The translations under genes were made by a program, and so were the position numbers. This document shows positions 8,962 through 18,371 of a DNA stretch of 64,000 nucleotides, one piece after another. Positions within the stretch are counted from its first letter, which is position 1. Every line of letters starts with the position of its first letter. The notes beneath the pieces are model-generated. The model searched no databases, was not told the origin of the DNA, and saw only the letters and a program-made list of their open reading frames with translations. The stretch is from Candidatus Roseilinea mizusawaensis. GTDB lineage: Bacteria; Chloroflexota; Anaerolineae; J036; Brachytrichaceae. The DNA lies in NCBI GenBank assembly GCA_016841965.1, contig JAEANN010000056.1:1-64000 (forward strand). Direction: 5' to 3'.

Positions 8962-10125
8962 ATGACCCTGACTGCCGATAGAAAGCAACAAGTTGTTGAG
9001 ATCGCCCGCGACCTGGTGCGGGCCAAAAGTCTGGCCGGGCAAGAATCGGCTGCTGCGCAGGTGGTTGTGAACGCCATGCGCGCGTTGAACTATGACGATG
9101 TGCGCGTGGATGCGCTGGGCAACGTGATCGGCGTGCTTGCGCCCGCTGCACCGGCGCCCAATGCCGGCAGCATCTTGTTCGATTCGCACATAGACACGGT
9201 CGAGGCCGCCGGCCGCTGGACGAAGGATCCATTTGGCGGCGAAGTCAGCGATGACAAACTGTGGGGGCGCGGCGCAGCCGACATGAAAGGCGCGCTGGCG
9301 GCGTCGTTGTGCGGCGCGGCCTATGCCAAAGCCGATGGCCGGCTGCGCAGCACAGTCTTCATTTCGGCTTCGGTCAACGAAGAACAGATCGAGGGCCTGG
9401 CGCTGGCCGATGTGCTGATGACATATCGCCCGGCGCGTGTGGTGATTTGCGAATCCACCAACCTGAAGCTAAATATCGGCGGGCGTGGCCGGGCCGAGGT
9501 CTTCCTCACGGTCGAGGGCGTGCCGGCCCACGCCAGCACGCCGCACCTGGGCGTCAATGCGCTCAAGCAGGCTGCCCGGCTGATTCTGGCCGTCAACGAG
9601 TGGCAGCCGCCGCGCGACCCACTGCTGGGCGCCGGCATCTTCGAGCCAACCGAGATCATCAGCTCGCCCTATCCCAGCGTCTCGGTGTTGCCCGATCGCT
9701 GCCGCATCCGCTGTGACCGCCGGCTGCTGGTGGGCGAAAGCGAGCGCGACGTGCTCGACCCCCTCAACCAGATCATCGACCGCCTGCGCGCCCAAGACCC
9801 AACCTTCCGAGCGCGCGCAGAGATCGACACCGAGACCATCACGACCTACACGGGGGCGCAACGCACCGGCCTCAAGTTTCAGCCGGCGTGGAAGATGGAC
9901 CCGGACAGCGACTTCATCCGTGCCGCGCGGGCTGCGCTTGGCGATCCTGAGATCGGCTATTACGCCTTTTGCACCAACGCCGCGCGCAGCGCCGGCCTGA
10001 TGGGCATCCCGACCATCGGCTTTGGGCCGGGGCGCGAGGAGCACGCCCACATTGCCGACGAGTTCTGCGCGCTCGAACAGTTGTGGGGCGCGGCGCAGGG
10101 CTATTACGCCCTGTGTGGGATATGA
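8962..10125 (+). CDS. M20-family metallohydrolase, YgeY-like
   Basis: A 387-residue ArgE/DapE/CPG2-type zinc hydrolase. Metal-site motifs are visible: D-S-H-I-D-T-V, G-R-G-A-A-D-M-K-G, the catalytic glutamate in S-V-N-E-E-Q-I-E-G, E-S-T-N-L, and H-A-H-I-A-D-E near the C-terminus. The inserted dimerisation domain runs roughly from 175 to 290. The pattern resembles the YgeY branch linked in some bacteria to selenium-dependent purine or amino-acid-derivative catabolism. No other selenium gene is present, so that role is not supported here. The substrate is unknown, perhaps an N-acylated amino acid or dipeptide. The gene lies 50 bases after E1 beta on the same strand. Confidence 0.85.
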   Translation: MTLTADRKQQVVEIARDLVRAKSLAGQESAAAQVVVNAMRALNYDDVRVDALGNVIGVLAPAAPAPNAGSILFDSHIDTVEAAGRWTKDPFGGEVSDDKLWGRGAADMKGALAASLCGAAYAKADGRLRSTVFISASVNEEQIEGLALADVLMTYRPARVVICESTNLKLNIGGRGRAEVFLTVEGVPAHASTPHLGVNALKQAARLILAVNEWQPPRDPLLGAGIFEPTEIISSPYPSVSVLPDRCRIRCDRRLLVGESERDVLDPLNQIIDRLRAQDPTFRARAEIDTETITTYTGAQRTGLKFQPAWKMDPDSDFIRAARAALGDPEIGYYAFCTNAARSAGLMGIPTIGFGPGREEHAHIADEFCALEQLWGAAQGYYALCGI

Positions 10126-10274
10126 CAGGCGCCAGGCTGTCATCCAGGTCAGAGCGGCAATCCATCCGAAAAACAAGCTGCCCCTGTCATGGCTAGCCGG
10201 CCAGTGGCAGAGACATTCGTCTGGGAAGGCAAAGTAGGCGCTGCTGCGCTAAGTGATCGGGTAACATGTGCGCT

Positions 10275-11261
10275 ATGCGCGCGCTTGTACTGTCCGATCA
10301 ACTGACATTCAACCCGAACTACCCGGCCCCCACACCCGCGCCGGGTGAAGCCATTATTCGCGTCACCCGCGCCGGCATTTGCAACACAGACCTGGAGCTG
10401 ATCAAAGGCTACATGGGTTTTCGCGGCGTGCTCGGCCACGAGTTTGTCGGCGTCGTCGAGTCCATCACGCCCGCTCCTGCCGGCCCGCTGCCCATCATCC
10501 GCCCTGGCGAGCGCGTTGTGGGCGAGATCAACGCAGTGCCGCTTGCCTCGCCCTCGCGCGACTGGCATCAGCGCGCCCAGGACCCGGCCCGCACCACCCT
10601 GGGCATCGACCGACGCGATGGCGTGTTTGCCGACTACACCCGCCTGCCGCTGGTCAATCTGCATCGCGTGCCGGACGCTGTCTCGGATGACGAAGCCGTG
10701 TTTGTCGAGCCGCTGGCCGCCGCCTGCCAGATTGTGCAGCAGGTTCATCTCAAGCCAACCGATCGCGTGGCCGTGCTGGGCGATGGCAAACTGGGCCTGT
10801 TGTGCGCGCAGGTGCTGGCCACAACAGCTTGCGATCTGACCGCCATCGGCAAACATGCTGCCAAGCTGGATATCCTGAAACAGCGCGGCATTAGGACGAT
10901 GCAGGTGTCTGAAGCCGGCAGTATTGAAGCGCGCCGCTTTGATGTGGTGGTCGAATGCACGGGTTCGCCGGCCGGCTTCGATCTGGCGCGCCAGCTCTTG
11001 CGCCCGCGTGGGACGCTCGTGCTGAAGAGCACCTACGAAGGGCTGCCGCAGGCCAACCTGACCATGATCGTCGTGGACGAGATCACGGTGGTCGGGTCGC
11101 GCTGCGGGCCTTTCGAGCCGGCGTTGCGCTTGCTGGCGCACAAGCGCGTCGATGTCACTTCGCTGATCCATGCTCGTTATCCCCTGCACGAGGGTGTGCG
11201 CGCGCTGGAACATGCCGGCCGGCCGGGTGTGCTGAAAGTCCTCCTCGACATTGTTTCTTGA
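10275..11261 (+). CDS. Medium-chain (zinc-type) alcohol dehydrogenase family protein lacking the structural-zinc lobe
   Basis: A 328-residue MDR-family dehydrogenase. The catalytic zinc site is present (G-I-C-N-T-D-L-E and G-H-E-F-V-G). The Rossmann nucleotide site is [10 protein letters not shown]. The four-cysteine structural-zinc lobe expected after G-E-I-N is replaced by a cysteine-free segment around S-P-S-R-D-W-H-Q. The ATG at 10275 gives the usual M-R-A-L-V-L start; an in-frame ATG three codons upstream (10266) is also possible. It lies upstream of threonine dehydrogenase, a distant relative in the same superfamily. The substrate is unknown, probably a polyol or sugar alcohol. Confidence 0.82.
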   Translation: MRALVLSDQLTFNPNYPAPTPAPGEAIIRVTRAGICNTDLELIKGYMGFRGVLGHEFVGVVESITPAPAGPLPIIRPGERVVGEINAVPLASPSRDWHQRAQDPARTTLGIDRRDGVFADYTRLPLVNLHRVPDAVSDDEAVFVEPLAAACQIVQQVHLKPTDRVAVLGDGKLGLLCAQVLATTACDLTAIGKHAAKLDILKQRGIRTMQVSEAGSIEARRFDVVVECTGSPAGFDLARQLLRPRGTLVLKSTYEGLPQANLTMIVVDEITVVGSRCGPFEPALRLLAHKRVDVTSLIHARYPLHEGVRALEHAGRPGVLKVLLDIVS

Positions 11262-11295
11262 CCCAGGGGGTACACTTACAGTTGGGCGTGCATCT

Positions 11296-11334
11296 CACGC
11301 GCCGCGTATCACGCGCCGCGTATCACGCGCCGCC
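11296..11334 (+). repeat. 14-bp tandem repeat upstream of tdh
   Basis: The unit CACGCGCCGCGTAT is present twice in full plus an 11-bp partial copy. It lies 15 bases before the ATG of the threonine dehydrogenase gene. It could influence transcription or translation if copy number varies. Confidence 0.85.
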
Positions 11335-11349
11335 CCAGGTGAAGCAACC

Positions 11350-12390
11350 ATGATTACCGGAACGATGAAAGCCCTGGTCAAGAAATATCCCCGCGAGGGC
11401 CTGTGGCTGGACGAAGTGCCCATCCCACAGCCCGGCATCAACGACGTGCTGATCAAGATTCACAAGACCTCGATCTGCGGCACCGATGTGCATATCTGGA
11501 ACTGGGACGCCTGGTCACAAAAGACCATCCCGGTGCCGATGGTGGTGGGACACGAGTTTGTCGGCACGGTGGCGGCGATGGGATCGAACGTGCGTGATCT
11601 GAACATTGGCGATCTAGTGTCGGGCGAGGGGCACATTGTGTGCGGGCGCTGCCGCAACTGCCTGGCCGGCCGGCGGCACCTGTGCAAGGACACCCAGGGC
11701 GTGGGCGTCAACCGTCCCGGCGCGTTCGCCGAGTATCTGTGCATCCCGGTCACCAACGTCTGGCACGCCGACCCTTCAATCCCCACCGACATTCTGAGCA
11801 TCTTCGACCCCTTTGGTAACGCCACGCACACGGCGCTCTCGTTTCGCGTGCTGGGCGAGGATGTGCTGATTACAGGAGCCGGGCCGATCGGCGTGATGGC
11901 GACGGCGATTGTGCGGCACGCCGGCGCCCGCTATGTGGTGACCACCGACCTCAACCCCTACCGGCTTGAACTGGCGCGCAAGATGGGCGCCACACTGGCC
12001 GTGGACCCGCGCGAGAAAAGCCTGGCTCAGGTGCAGAAAGAACTCGGCATGAAAGAAGGCTTCGATGTTGGCCTGGAGATGTCGGGCAGCGGCGCGGCTT
12101 TTCGCGATATGCTGGCTAACATGTGCCACGGCGGTCGCATTGCCATGCTGGGCATTCCCACTGCCGATCTGGCCATCGACTGGAACACCGTGATATTCAA
12201 CATGCTGACCATCAAGGGCATTTACGGGCGCGAGATGTACGAGACGTGGTACATGATGCAGTCGATGCTGCAATCCGGCCTCGACATCAGCCCGGTCATC
12301 ACGCACCGCTTCCACTACACTGAATTCGAGCAAGGCTTCGAAATCATGCGCTCTGGCAATTCGGGCAAGGTGATCCTGAACTGGGTGTGA
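11350..12390 (+). CDS. tdh: L-threonine 3-dehydrogenase
   Basis: A 346-residue zinc-dependent MDR enzyme that oxidises L-threonine to 2-amino-3-ketobutyrate with NAD+. Visible features are the catalytic zinc motif ([10 protein letters not shown]), G-H-E-F-V-G, the four-cysteine structural-zinc lobe (C-G-R-C-R-N-C...C), [11 protein letters not shown] binding and the family signature [16 protein letters not shown] precedes the ATG at 11350; the longer upstream frame only reads through the tandem repeat. The next gene is kbl, which completes threonine cleavage to glycine and acetyl-CoA. The pairing strongly supports the call. Confidence 0.95.
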   Translation: MITGTMKALVKKYPREGLWLDEVPIPQPGINDVLIKIHKTSICGTDVHIWNWDAWSQKTIPVPMVVGHEFVGTVAAMGSNVRDLNIGDLVSGEGHIVCGRCRNCLAGRRHLCKDTQGVGVNRPGAFAEYLCIPVTNVWHADPSIPTDILSIFDPFGNATHTALSFRVLGEDVLITGAGPIGVMATAIVRHAGARYVVTTDLNPYRLELARKMGATLAVDPREKSLAQVQKELGMKEGFDVGLEMSGSGAAFRDMLANMCHGGRIAMLGIPTADLAIDWNTVIFNMLTIKGIYGREMYETWYMMQSMLQSGLDISPVITHRFHYTEFEQGFEIMRSGNSGKVILNWV

Positions 12391-12396
12391 CCGGCG

Positions 12397-12436
12397 GGCT
12401 GTTCAGGTTCTTCAGGTTTGTAAGGTTTGTAGAGTT
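12397..12436 (+). repeat. Short degenerate GGTT-rich repeat in the tdh-kbl gap
   Basis: Degenerate copies of an (A/T)AGGTT(C/T)-type motif (TTCAGGTTC, TTCAGGTTTG, TAAGGTTTG) fill most of the 63-base gap. A related stretch occurs on the other strand near 35585-35625. Confidence 0.55.
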
Positions 12437-12453
12437 CTACAGGCGGAACACAC

Positions 12454-13638
<1,185 letters not shown>

Positions 13639-13660
13639 TGCTGCCTGATAAAATCAACGC

Positions 13661-14167
13661 ATGGCCCCGTCAGACGTTGTGCTAGACCGGTTGCTGCGCG
13701 CCGAGGAAATAGGGGTGCGTCTCGAAATTGTCGCCGGCCTCCCCATCTGGGAAGCGCAACCACTGCTTCGGCATCAGGAGGAGGTCGATCGGATTCGCGC
13801 CTCCATCCATTCGCGCACGCCCTCGAATCAGGCCGGCTGTGGTTGTTTCCACATCGCGGATATCTACATTCAGTTCCCGGATGGATCGCTGAAACGCCCC
13901 GACATCTCGGTCTTCTGCAGCCGCCCAACAGACGAAGATGTCGCTGTGACCACTGTGCCTGAAGCTGTGGTTGAGGTGATCAGCAAAGGCTATGAAGCAA
14001 AAGATCTGGAGATTGGGCCGCGCTTCTACCTGTCCCAGGGCGTGAAGGATGTCGTTGTCTTCGACCCCTATACGCTGGTTGTGCTACACGTACGGCGCAA
14101 CGGTGCGACGCGCCTTGTGTCGCCTGCCCATCTCCAGCTCGAGTGCGGCTGCGATCTCATGGTGTGA
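13661..14167 (+). CDS. Uma2 family (DUF820) restriction-endonuclease-fold protein
   Basis: A 168-residue protein of the Uma2/DUF820 family, PD-(D/E)XK nuclease-like and abundant in cyanobacteria and Chloroflexota. The core is visible as K-R-P-D-I-S-V-F, then P-E-A-V-V-E-V-I-S-K-G-Y-E-A-K-D-L and Y-L-S-Q-G-V-K-D-V-V-V-F-D-P. The D...E-V-x-S...K arrangement matches the expected active site. The cellular role of the family is not established. It starts 22 bases after kbl. Confidence 0.78.
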   Translation: MAPSDVVLDRLLRAEEIGVRLEIVAGLPIWEAQPLLRHQEEVDRIRASIHSRTPSNQAGCGCFHIADIYIQFPDGSLKRPDISVFCSRPTDEDVAVTTVPEAVVEVISKGYEAKDLEIGPRFYLSQGVKDVVVFDPYTLVVLHVRRNGATRLVSPAHLQLECGCDLMV

Positions 14168-14183
14168 CGCGCTGGATGTCACT

Positions 14184-14675
14184 ATGCCTGCTGTCTTGTT
14201 TGTCTGCACCGGCAATATCGCGCGCTCGCCGCTGGCCGCGGCGATGTTTCGCCAGCGTTTGAAGGCTCGCGGCCTGGAGGGTGACTGGGTGGTTGAGTCC
14301 GCCGGCACGTGGGCTTACGACGGCGAGTCTTCGCCCGATTCCGTCCAGCAGGTTGCGCGCGAGTATGGGCTGGATGTCAGCGCCCATCGCGCCCGGCGCG
14401 TGTCGGGCGACTTGCTGGCGCCGTTCGACCTCATCCTCACCATGGAGCGCGGCCACAAGGAGGCGATTCAGGTCGAGTTCCCGCGCGTGGCTGCGCGCAC
14501 TTTTTTGCTGAGTGAAATGGTTGGGCAGCGTTACGATGTGCCAGACCCCTATGATGCGCTCGACGAAGTGCGCCAGGCGGCGCGCCTGATCGATGCGTTG
14601 TTGAGCGAAGGACATGCTCGCATTGTGGCGCTGGCCCAGGCCGGCAGTGGGAATACGCCGAAGACATCGCAATGA
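14184..14675 (+). CDS. Low-molecular-weight protein tyrosine phosphatase family protein
   Basis: A 163-residue phosphatase of the LMW-PTP/arsenate-reductase fold. The P-loop C-x(5)-R-S is V-C-T-G-N-I-A-R-S-P at residues 7-16. The general-acid loop appears as V-P-D-P-Y-D near 115. The ATG at 14184 starts directly before the P-loop strand; an upstream in-frame start would overlap the Uma2 gene without homology. Likely substrates are phosphotyrosine or phospho-arginine proteins. Its last codon overlaps the uridine kinase start by four bases (ATGA), so the two are translationally coupled. Confidence 0.88.
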   Translation: MPAVLFVCTGNIARSPLAAAMFRQRLKARGLEGDWVVESAGTWAYDGESSPDSVQQVAREYGLDVSAHRARRVSGDLLAPFDLILTMERGHKEAIQVEFPRVAARTFLLSEMVGQRYDVPDPYDALDEVRQAARLIDALLSEGHARIVALAQAGSGNTPKTSQ

Positions 14676-15325
14676 ACACGATCCCACATCACCCCGCTGC
14701 CCCTGCCCGGCGGCCCATGGTCGTGGGCGTGGCCGGCGGCACCGGCTCGGGCAAAACCACCCTAGTGCGCAACATCGTCGAGGCTGTCGGCGCGGACAAC
14801 ATCGTCGTGTTGCAGCACGATTCGTATTACCGCGATCACAGCGACCTGCGCTTCGAAGAGCGCACCCGGCTGAACTATGACCATCCCGATGCGCTGGAAA
14901 CCGAGTTGTTTGTGCAGCATTTGCAGCAGTTGATCGCCGGCCAGCCGGTCGACGTGCCGGTGTACGACTTTGTGACGCATACGCGCCGGCGCGAAACCCT
15001 GCGCGTTGCGCCGGCCCGCGTGATCCTGGTCGAGGGGATTCTGGTGCTGGCCGAGCCGGGCCTGCGCGCCTTGATGGACATCAAGATTTTTGTGGACACC
15101 GATGCCGATGTGCGCTTCATTCGCCGGCTGCAACGCGATATTCAGGAGCGCGGCCGCTCGGTCGAGTCGGTCGTGCAGCAGTACCTGAACAGCGTCAAGC
15201 CCATGCACGAGTTGTTTGTCGAGCCGAGTAAACGCTATGCCGACATCATCATCCCCGAAGGCGGGCACAACACCACCGCGCTCGATATGGTGATTGCCCG
15301 CCTGCGCATGGCCGGCGACACTTGA
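14672..15325 (+). CDS. udk: Uridine kinase
   Basis: A 217-residue P-loop kinase that phosphorylates uridine and cytidine in pyrimidine salvage. It carries the Walker A motif G-G-T-G-S-G-K-T-T at residues 21-29. Other family marks are L-Q-H-D-S-Y-Y-R-D, the Y-D-H-P-D-A segment, V-Y-D-F-V-T-H-T-R and V-I-L-V-E-G-I-L-V-L. R-L-Q-R-D-I-x-E-R-G-R forms the lid. The P-S-K-R-Y-A-D-I-I-I-P C-terminus is also typical. It overlaps the phosphatase stop and is followed by a strong terminator. Confidence 0.93.
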   Translation: MNTIPHHPAAPARRPMVVGVAGGTGSGKTTLVRNIVEAVGADNIVVLQHDSYYRDHSDLRFEERTRLNYDHPDALETELFVQHLQQLIAGQPVDVPVYDFVTHTRRRETLRVAPARVILVEGILVLAEPGLRALMDIKIFVDTDADVRFIRRLQRDIQERGRSVESVVQQYLNSVKPMHELFVEPSKRYADIIIPEGGHNTTALDMVIARLRMAGDT

Positions 15326-15348
15326 GCCAAATGTCGGGCAGGTAGAAA

Positions 15349-15391
15349 ACGCAAACGCCCCCGCCCAAGACGCAGGCGGGGGCGTTTGCGT
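15349..15391. terminator. Long perfect hairpin after udk
   Basis: A 17-bp perfect stem with a 9-nt loop lies 23 bases after the udk stop, between udk and the convergent MFS gene. There is no T-tract on the plus strand. Instead the 3' arm runs into the 12-bp tandem repeat at 15382. Confidence 0.75.
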
Positions 15392-15429
15392 GCGCGTTTG
15401 CGCGCGCGTTTGCGTGCGCGTTCGCGTGC
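15382..15429 (+). repeat. 12-bp tandem repeat, four copies, overlapping the hairpin arm
   Basis: Four contiguous copies of GCGTTTGCGTGC occur, with single changes in copies 2 and 4. The first copy forms the outer part of the hairpin's 3' arm. Each later copy can also pair wholly or partly with the 5' arm. The array ends 6 bases before the stop of the MFS gene. Confidence 0.9.
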
Positions 15430-15435
15430 GTAGGA

Positions 15436-16767
15436 TCAGCGCGCCGGCATGCCGCCACCGGTGTCGGCAGTCATGCCGGGCAGGATAGCGCCGGCCTGAG
15501 CCGAGACAGATTCAGCGCGGCGTGGTCGGCCATACCAGGCCGCTGCCAGCGCAGCCGCCGCGATCCACAGCCCGCCGCTCCAGTAGGGGGCGCCGGCGCC
15601 CAATGTGTCGAACGTCGCGCCGGCCCACAGCGGCCCGGTGATGCGCGTGAGGCTGCCCACCGACTGAGTTGTGCCCAGCACCGCGCCCTGTTCGCGCGCG
15701 CCGGCCTGTTTCGAGACCAGGTTGGTCAGGGTCGGCGTCGCCAGCGCGTTGCCAATCGACACCAGCGCCATGGTGGGGTAGAGCACCCACACTGCCGGCG
15801 CAAAGGCAATTGCCACAAAGCCGACCGTCATGATGAGCAGCCCCGTCACCGCCAGACGCTGATCGCTGAAGCGGTTGACCAGCCGGCGCACCAGGAAGCC
15901 CTGCATGAACACTCCTACCACGCCCAGGAAGGTGAACAGCACGGCGTTCTCCTGTGGGCCAAGCCCAAAGCGCTGCAAGGTGAACACGCCAAAATTGCTT
16001 TGCAGGCCGGCAAATGCAAAGTTCTGCGCGAAGATGGCCGCCAGCACCGGCCGCAGCCCTGGCCGTTGCAACGCATCGCCGATCTGACGAACCGGATTCA
16101 CCTCTGCAAAGGTGATGGCCCCGCGCTTGCGCTGATGTGTCGGCAGGGATTCGGGCAGCACGAAGAAACCGAAGGCCGCCGTGACCAGCGACAGGAACGC
16201 TGCGGCAAATGCCGGCGCTTGCAGGCTGATCTGGCTCAGCGCGCCGCCCAGGGCCGGCCCCATGATGAAGCCCAGCCCAAACGCCGCCCCAATCAATCCA
16301 AAGTTCTTGGCGCGATCTTTGGGCGGGGTGACATCGGCAATGTAAGCCTGGGCGATGGAGATGTTGCCGCCGGTGAAGCCATCCACGATGCGCGCTACAA
16401 ACAACATCGCCAACGAGCCGGCCAGCCCGAACAGAATGTAGCCCACGCCAGACCCCAGCACGCTCAACACCAGCAACGGCCGCCGGCCATAACGATCTGA
16501 CAACGCTCCCAGCACCGGCGCGGCCACAAATTGCGCCGCGGCATACGACAGCGACAGCAGTCCAACCGCCAGCGCGTCGCTGCTGTATTGCTGCACGAGA
16601 TAGGGAATCACCGGGATCAGGATGCCGATCCCCAACAAGTCCAGGAAAACGGTCGCAAAAATGAAGGCGATCGGGCGCTTCCCCCGCGCGCCGTCCTCTT
16701 GATGCATCTGATGATGCAGGCGTTCCGAGAATGTCTCTTCGCTCCCCAATGGTGTGTGTTGCGTCAT
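15436..16767 (-). CDS. MFS transporter, TetA/multidrug-efflux type
   Basis: A 443-residue major-facilitator protein with about 12 hydrophobic segments. Motif A is G-A-L-S-D-R-Y-G-R-R-P between TM2 and TM3. The TM5 motif-C region contains G-A-A-F-G-L-G-F-I-M-G-P-A-L-G-G, typical of drug:H+ antiporters. Proline and glycine placement resembles the TCR/Tet group, but the exported compound is unknown. The ATG at 16767 is preferred; the longer frame adds 67 residues without transmembrane character. Its upstream region is shared with the divergent eRF1-like gene. Confidence 0.88.
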   Translation of the reverse strand: MTQHTPLGSEETFSERLHHQMHQEDGARGKRPIAFIFATVFLDLLGIGILIPVIPYLVQQYSSDALAVGLLSLSYAAAQFVAAPVLGALSDRYGRRPLLVLSVLGSGVGYILFGLAGSLAMLFVARIVDGFTGGNISIAQAYIADVTPPKDRAKNFGLIGAAFGLGFIMGPALGGALSQISLQAPAFAAAFLSLVTAAFGFFVLPESLPTHQRKRGAITFAEVNPVRQIGDALQRPGLRPVLAAIFAQNFAFAGLQSNFGVFTLQRFGLGPQENAVLFTFLGVVGVFMQGFLVRRLVNRFSDQRLAVTGLLIMTVGFVAIAFAPAVWVLYPTMALVSIGNALATPTLTNLVSKQAGAREQGAVLGTTQSVGSLTRITGPLWAGATFDTLGAGAPYWSGGLWIAAAALAAAWYGRPRRAESVSAQAGAILPGMTADTGGGMPAR

Positions 16768-16979
16768 ATTTAAATCCAACTCCAACACTGATCCCTGTCT
16801 GGGCACTGAAAAATACATTGCCCGTCTAAGGTTTGGCGGGACTTTGCAAATGTAGACCCCGCGCATAAACAGCGCATCAGGCGCGGCTGAGAATTTACTG
16901 AAGGCATCACGGAGCGGTGTGGGACAATCGCGCTGACGGCCTGGCCGTATATCAACACATAAACACAAAAAGGAGAGAG

Positions 16980-18065
16980 ATGAATCGTCGAGAAATACAC
17001 CTGCTGCGGCAGATCAAGGGATATCCATGCGTGACCATCACGCTGCCCACGCATCGCACGTCGCCGGATAACCGCCAGGATCCGATCCGGCTGAAGAATC
17101 TGGTCAAACAGGCTGCCGAGCGGCTGTTGGCCGAGTTCAACAAGCGCGAGATCGAGCCGGTGTTGACGCGCCTGGAACAGGTCGCCAACGACATTGACTA
17201 TCCGCACACGCTGGACGGGCTGGCGATCTTCGTCAACCGCGATGTTGGCCGGGCGGTGTATCTGCCTTTCAGGCTGAAAGAGCGCGTGGTTATTGATGAA
17301 GACTTCTTCACGCGCGATCTGGTGTTTGCCATGAACCGCACGCCGCGCTACTGGGTGCTGGCATTGAGCGAGAAGCCGACCCGCCTGTACGAAGGCACGC
17401 GCGATGAACTGGTCGAAATTCAGGACGGCGGATTCCCGATGACACACGAGGGGCCGGGCGGCGAGCTGCCGCTGCCGGGCGGCGAAGGCATCAACAAGTC
17501 GGCCTATCGTAACGAGCGCCATCGCCAGTTCTTCCGCCAGGTGGACGGCGCGCTCAAGCCGTTCATGGCCGGCGATCCGCTGCCGCTGGTTGTGGTGGGC
17601 GTGGATCGCTTTCTGGCCCTTTTCAACGAAGTCACCGCCCATAGGAACGCCATTCTGACCACGCTCACCGGCAGCCATGACAAAACGCCGGCCCACGAGC
17701 TGGCGAAGCTGATCTGGCCGCTGGTGCAGGTGAATCTGGCCGAGCAGCGCCGGCAAATTCTGGCCGAGCTGGAAAAGGCGGTCGGCGAGCGCCGCTTCGC
17801 TTCGACCATTGGCGAGGTGTGGCGCTATGCCAGAGAAGGGCGCGGCCGGCTGTTGCTGGTGGAAGAGGATTTGCACTTCCCGGCCCGCGTGGACGAGAGC
17901 GGCATGCATATCACGCCGGCCGAGGATGCCGGCGCGCCGGGCGTCATCGATGATGCGGTGGATGAGATTATCGAGACCGTGCTGGACAAGCAGGGCCAGG
18001 TGGTGTTTGTGGACAACGGTTCCTTGCGCGCGCACCAGGGTATTGCGCTGATTTTGCGCTACTAA
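16980..18065 (+). CDS. Bacterial archaeo-eukaryotic release factor-like protein (baeRF family; Balon-type ribosome hibernation factor candidate)
   Basis: A 361-residue protein resembling the bacterial aeRF1/Pelota-like (baeRF) families, to which the hibernation factor Balon belongs. The N-terminus (I-K-G-Y-P-C-V-T-I-T-L-P-T-H-R, then Q-D-P-I-R-L-K-N-L-V) matches the opening domain I recall for these families. A middle segment is V-L-A-L-S-E-K-P-T-R-L-Y-E-G. The C-terminal domain has P-L-V-V-V-G-V-D-R-F and ends with V-V-F-V-D-N-G-S-L-R-A-H-Q-G-I-A-L-I-L-R-Y. No GGQ motif is seen, so peptide release is not expected. AAGGAG directly before the ATG at 16980 fixes the start. The role in ribosome binding under stress is inferred from the family. 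Confidence 0.68.
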   Translation: MNRREIHLLRQIKGYPCVTITLPTHRTSPDNRQDPIRLKNLVKQAAERLLAEFNKREIEPVLTRLEQVANDIDYPHTLDGLAIFVNRDVGRAVYLPFRLKERVVIDEDFFTRDLVFAMNRTPRYWVLALSEKPTRLYEGTRDELVEIQDGGFPMTHEGPGGELPLPGGEGINKSAYRNERHRQFFRQVDGALKPFMAGDPLPLVVVGVDRFLALFNEVTAHRNAILTTLTGSHDKTPAHELAKLIWPLVQVNLAEQRRQILAELEKAVGERRFASTIGEVWRYAREGRGRLLLVEEDLHFPARVDESGMHITPAEDAGAPGVIDDAVDEIIETVLDKQGQVVFVDNGSLRAHQGIALILRY

Positions 18066-18185
18066 CCGGCGCGCGGTGCAGATAATTTCATAAGGCTTAG
18101 AGCATTGCAAAAGCGCAAGAACACACCGGCAAAACGGATATCGTGGGGCTGGGCCTTGCGCCCGCCCTTGCGCCCGCCCCCGTCC

Positions 18186-18212
18186 CAGGGGCAACCACAA
18201 GGGTTGCCCCTG
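18186..18212. terminator. Hairpin in the gap between the baeRF gene and the convergent dehydratase gene
   Basis: An 11-bp perfect stem (CAGGGGCAACC / GGTTGCCCCTG) closes a 5-nt loop. It is the only strong structure in the 306-base gap 18066-18371, whose remainder shows no gene. A 12-bp duplication (TTGCGCCCGCCC) lies just upstream. It could terminate either strand or be a dispersed REP-like palindrome. No T-tract follows. Confidence 0.5.
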
Positions 18213-18371
18213 CGGTTGGCGATATTGTTGGCGCGTTCAAATCCGTCACCACGGTTTTGTATATACGCCATGTCAAACAATCCGGCTGGCGTATCGCGCA
18301 TGGGTTGGACATTACGCCCGACACGCTCGCCGTCGCGCGCACCAACTATTGTCTTTGCGCTTGTGTTTGCG

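Noticed and set aside
15294-15488. A plus-strand gene across the tandem repeat after udk
   Set aside because: Its peptide is a translation of the hairpin and 12-bp repeat.
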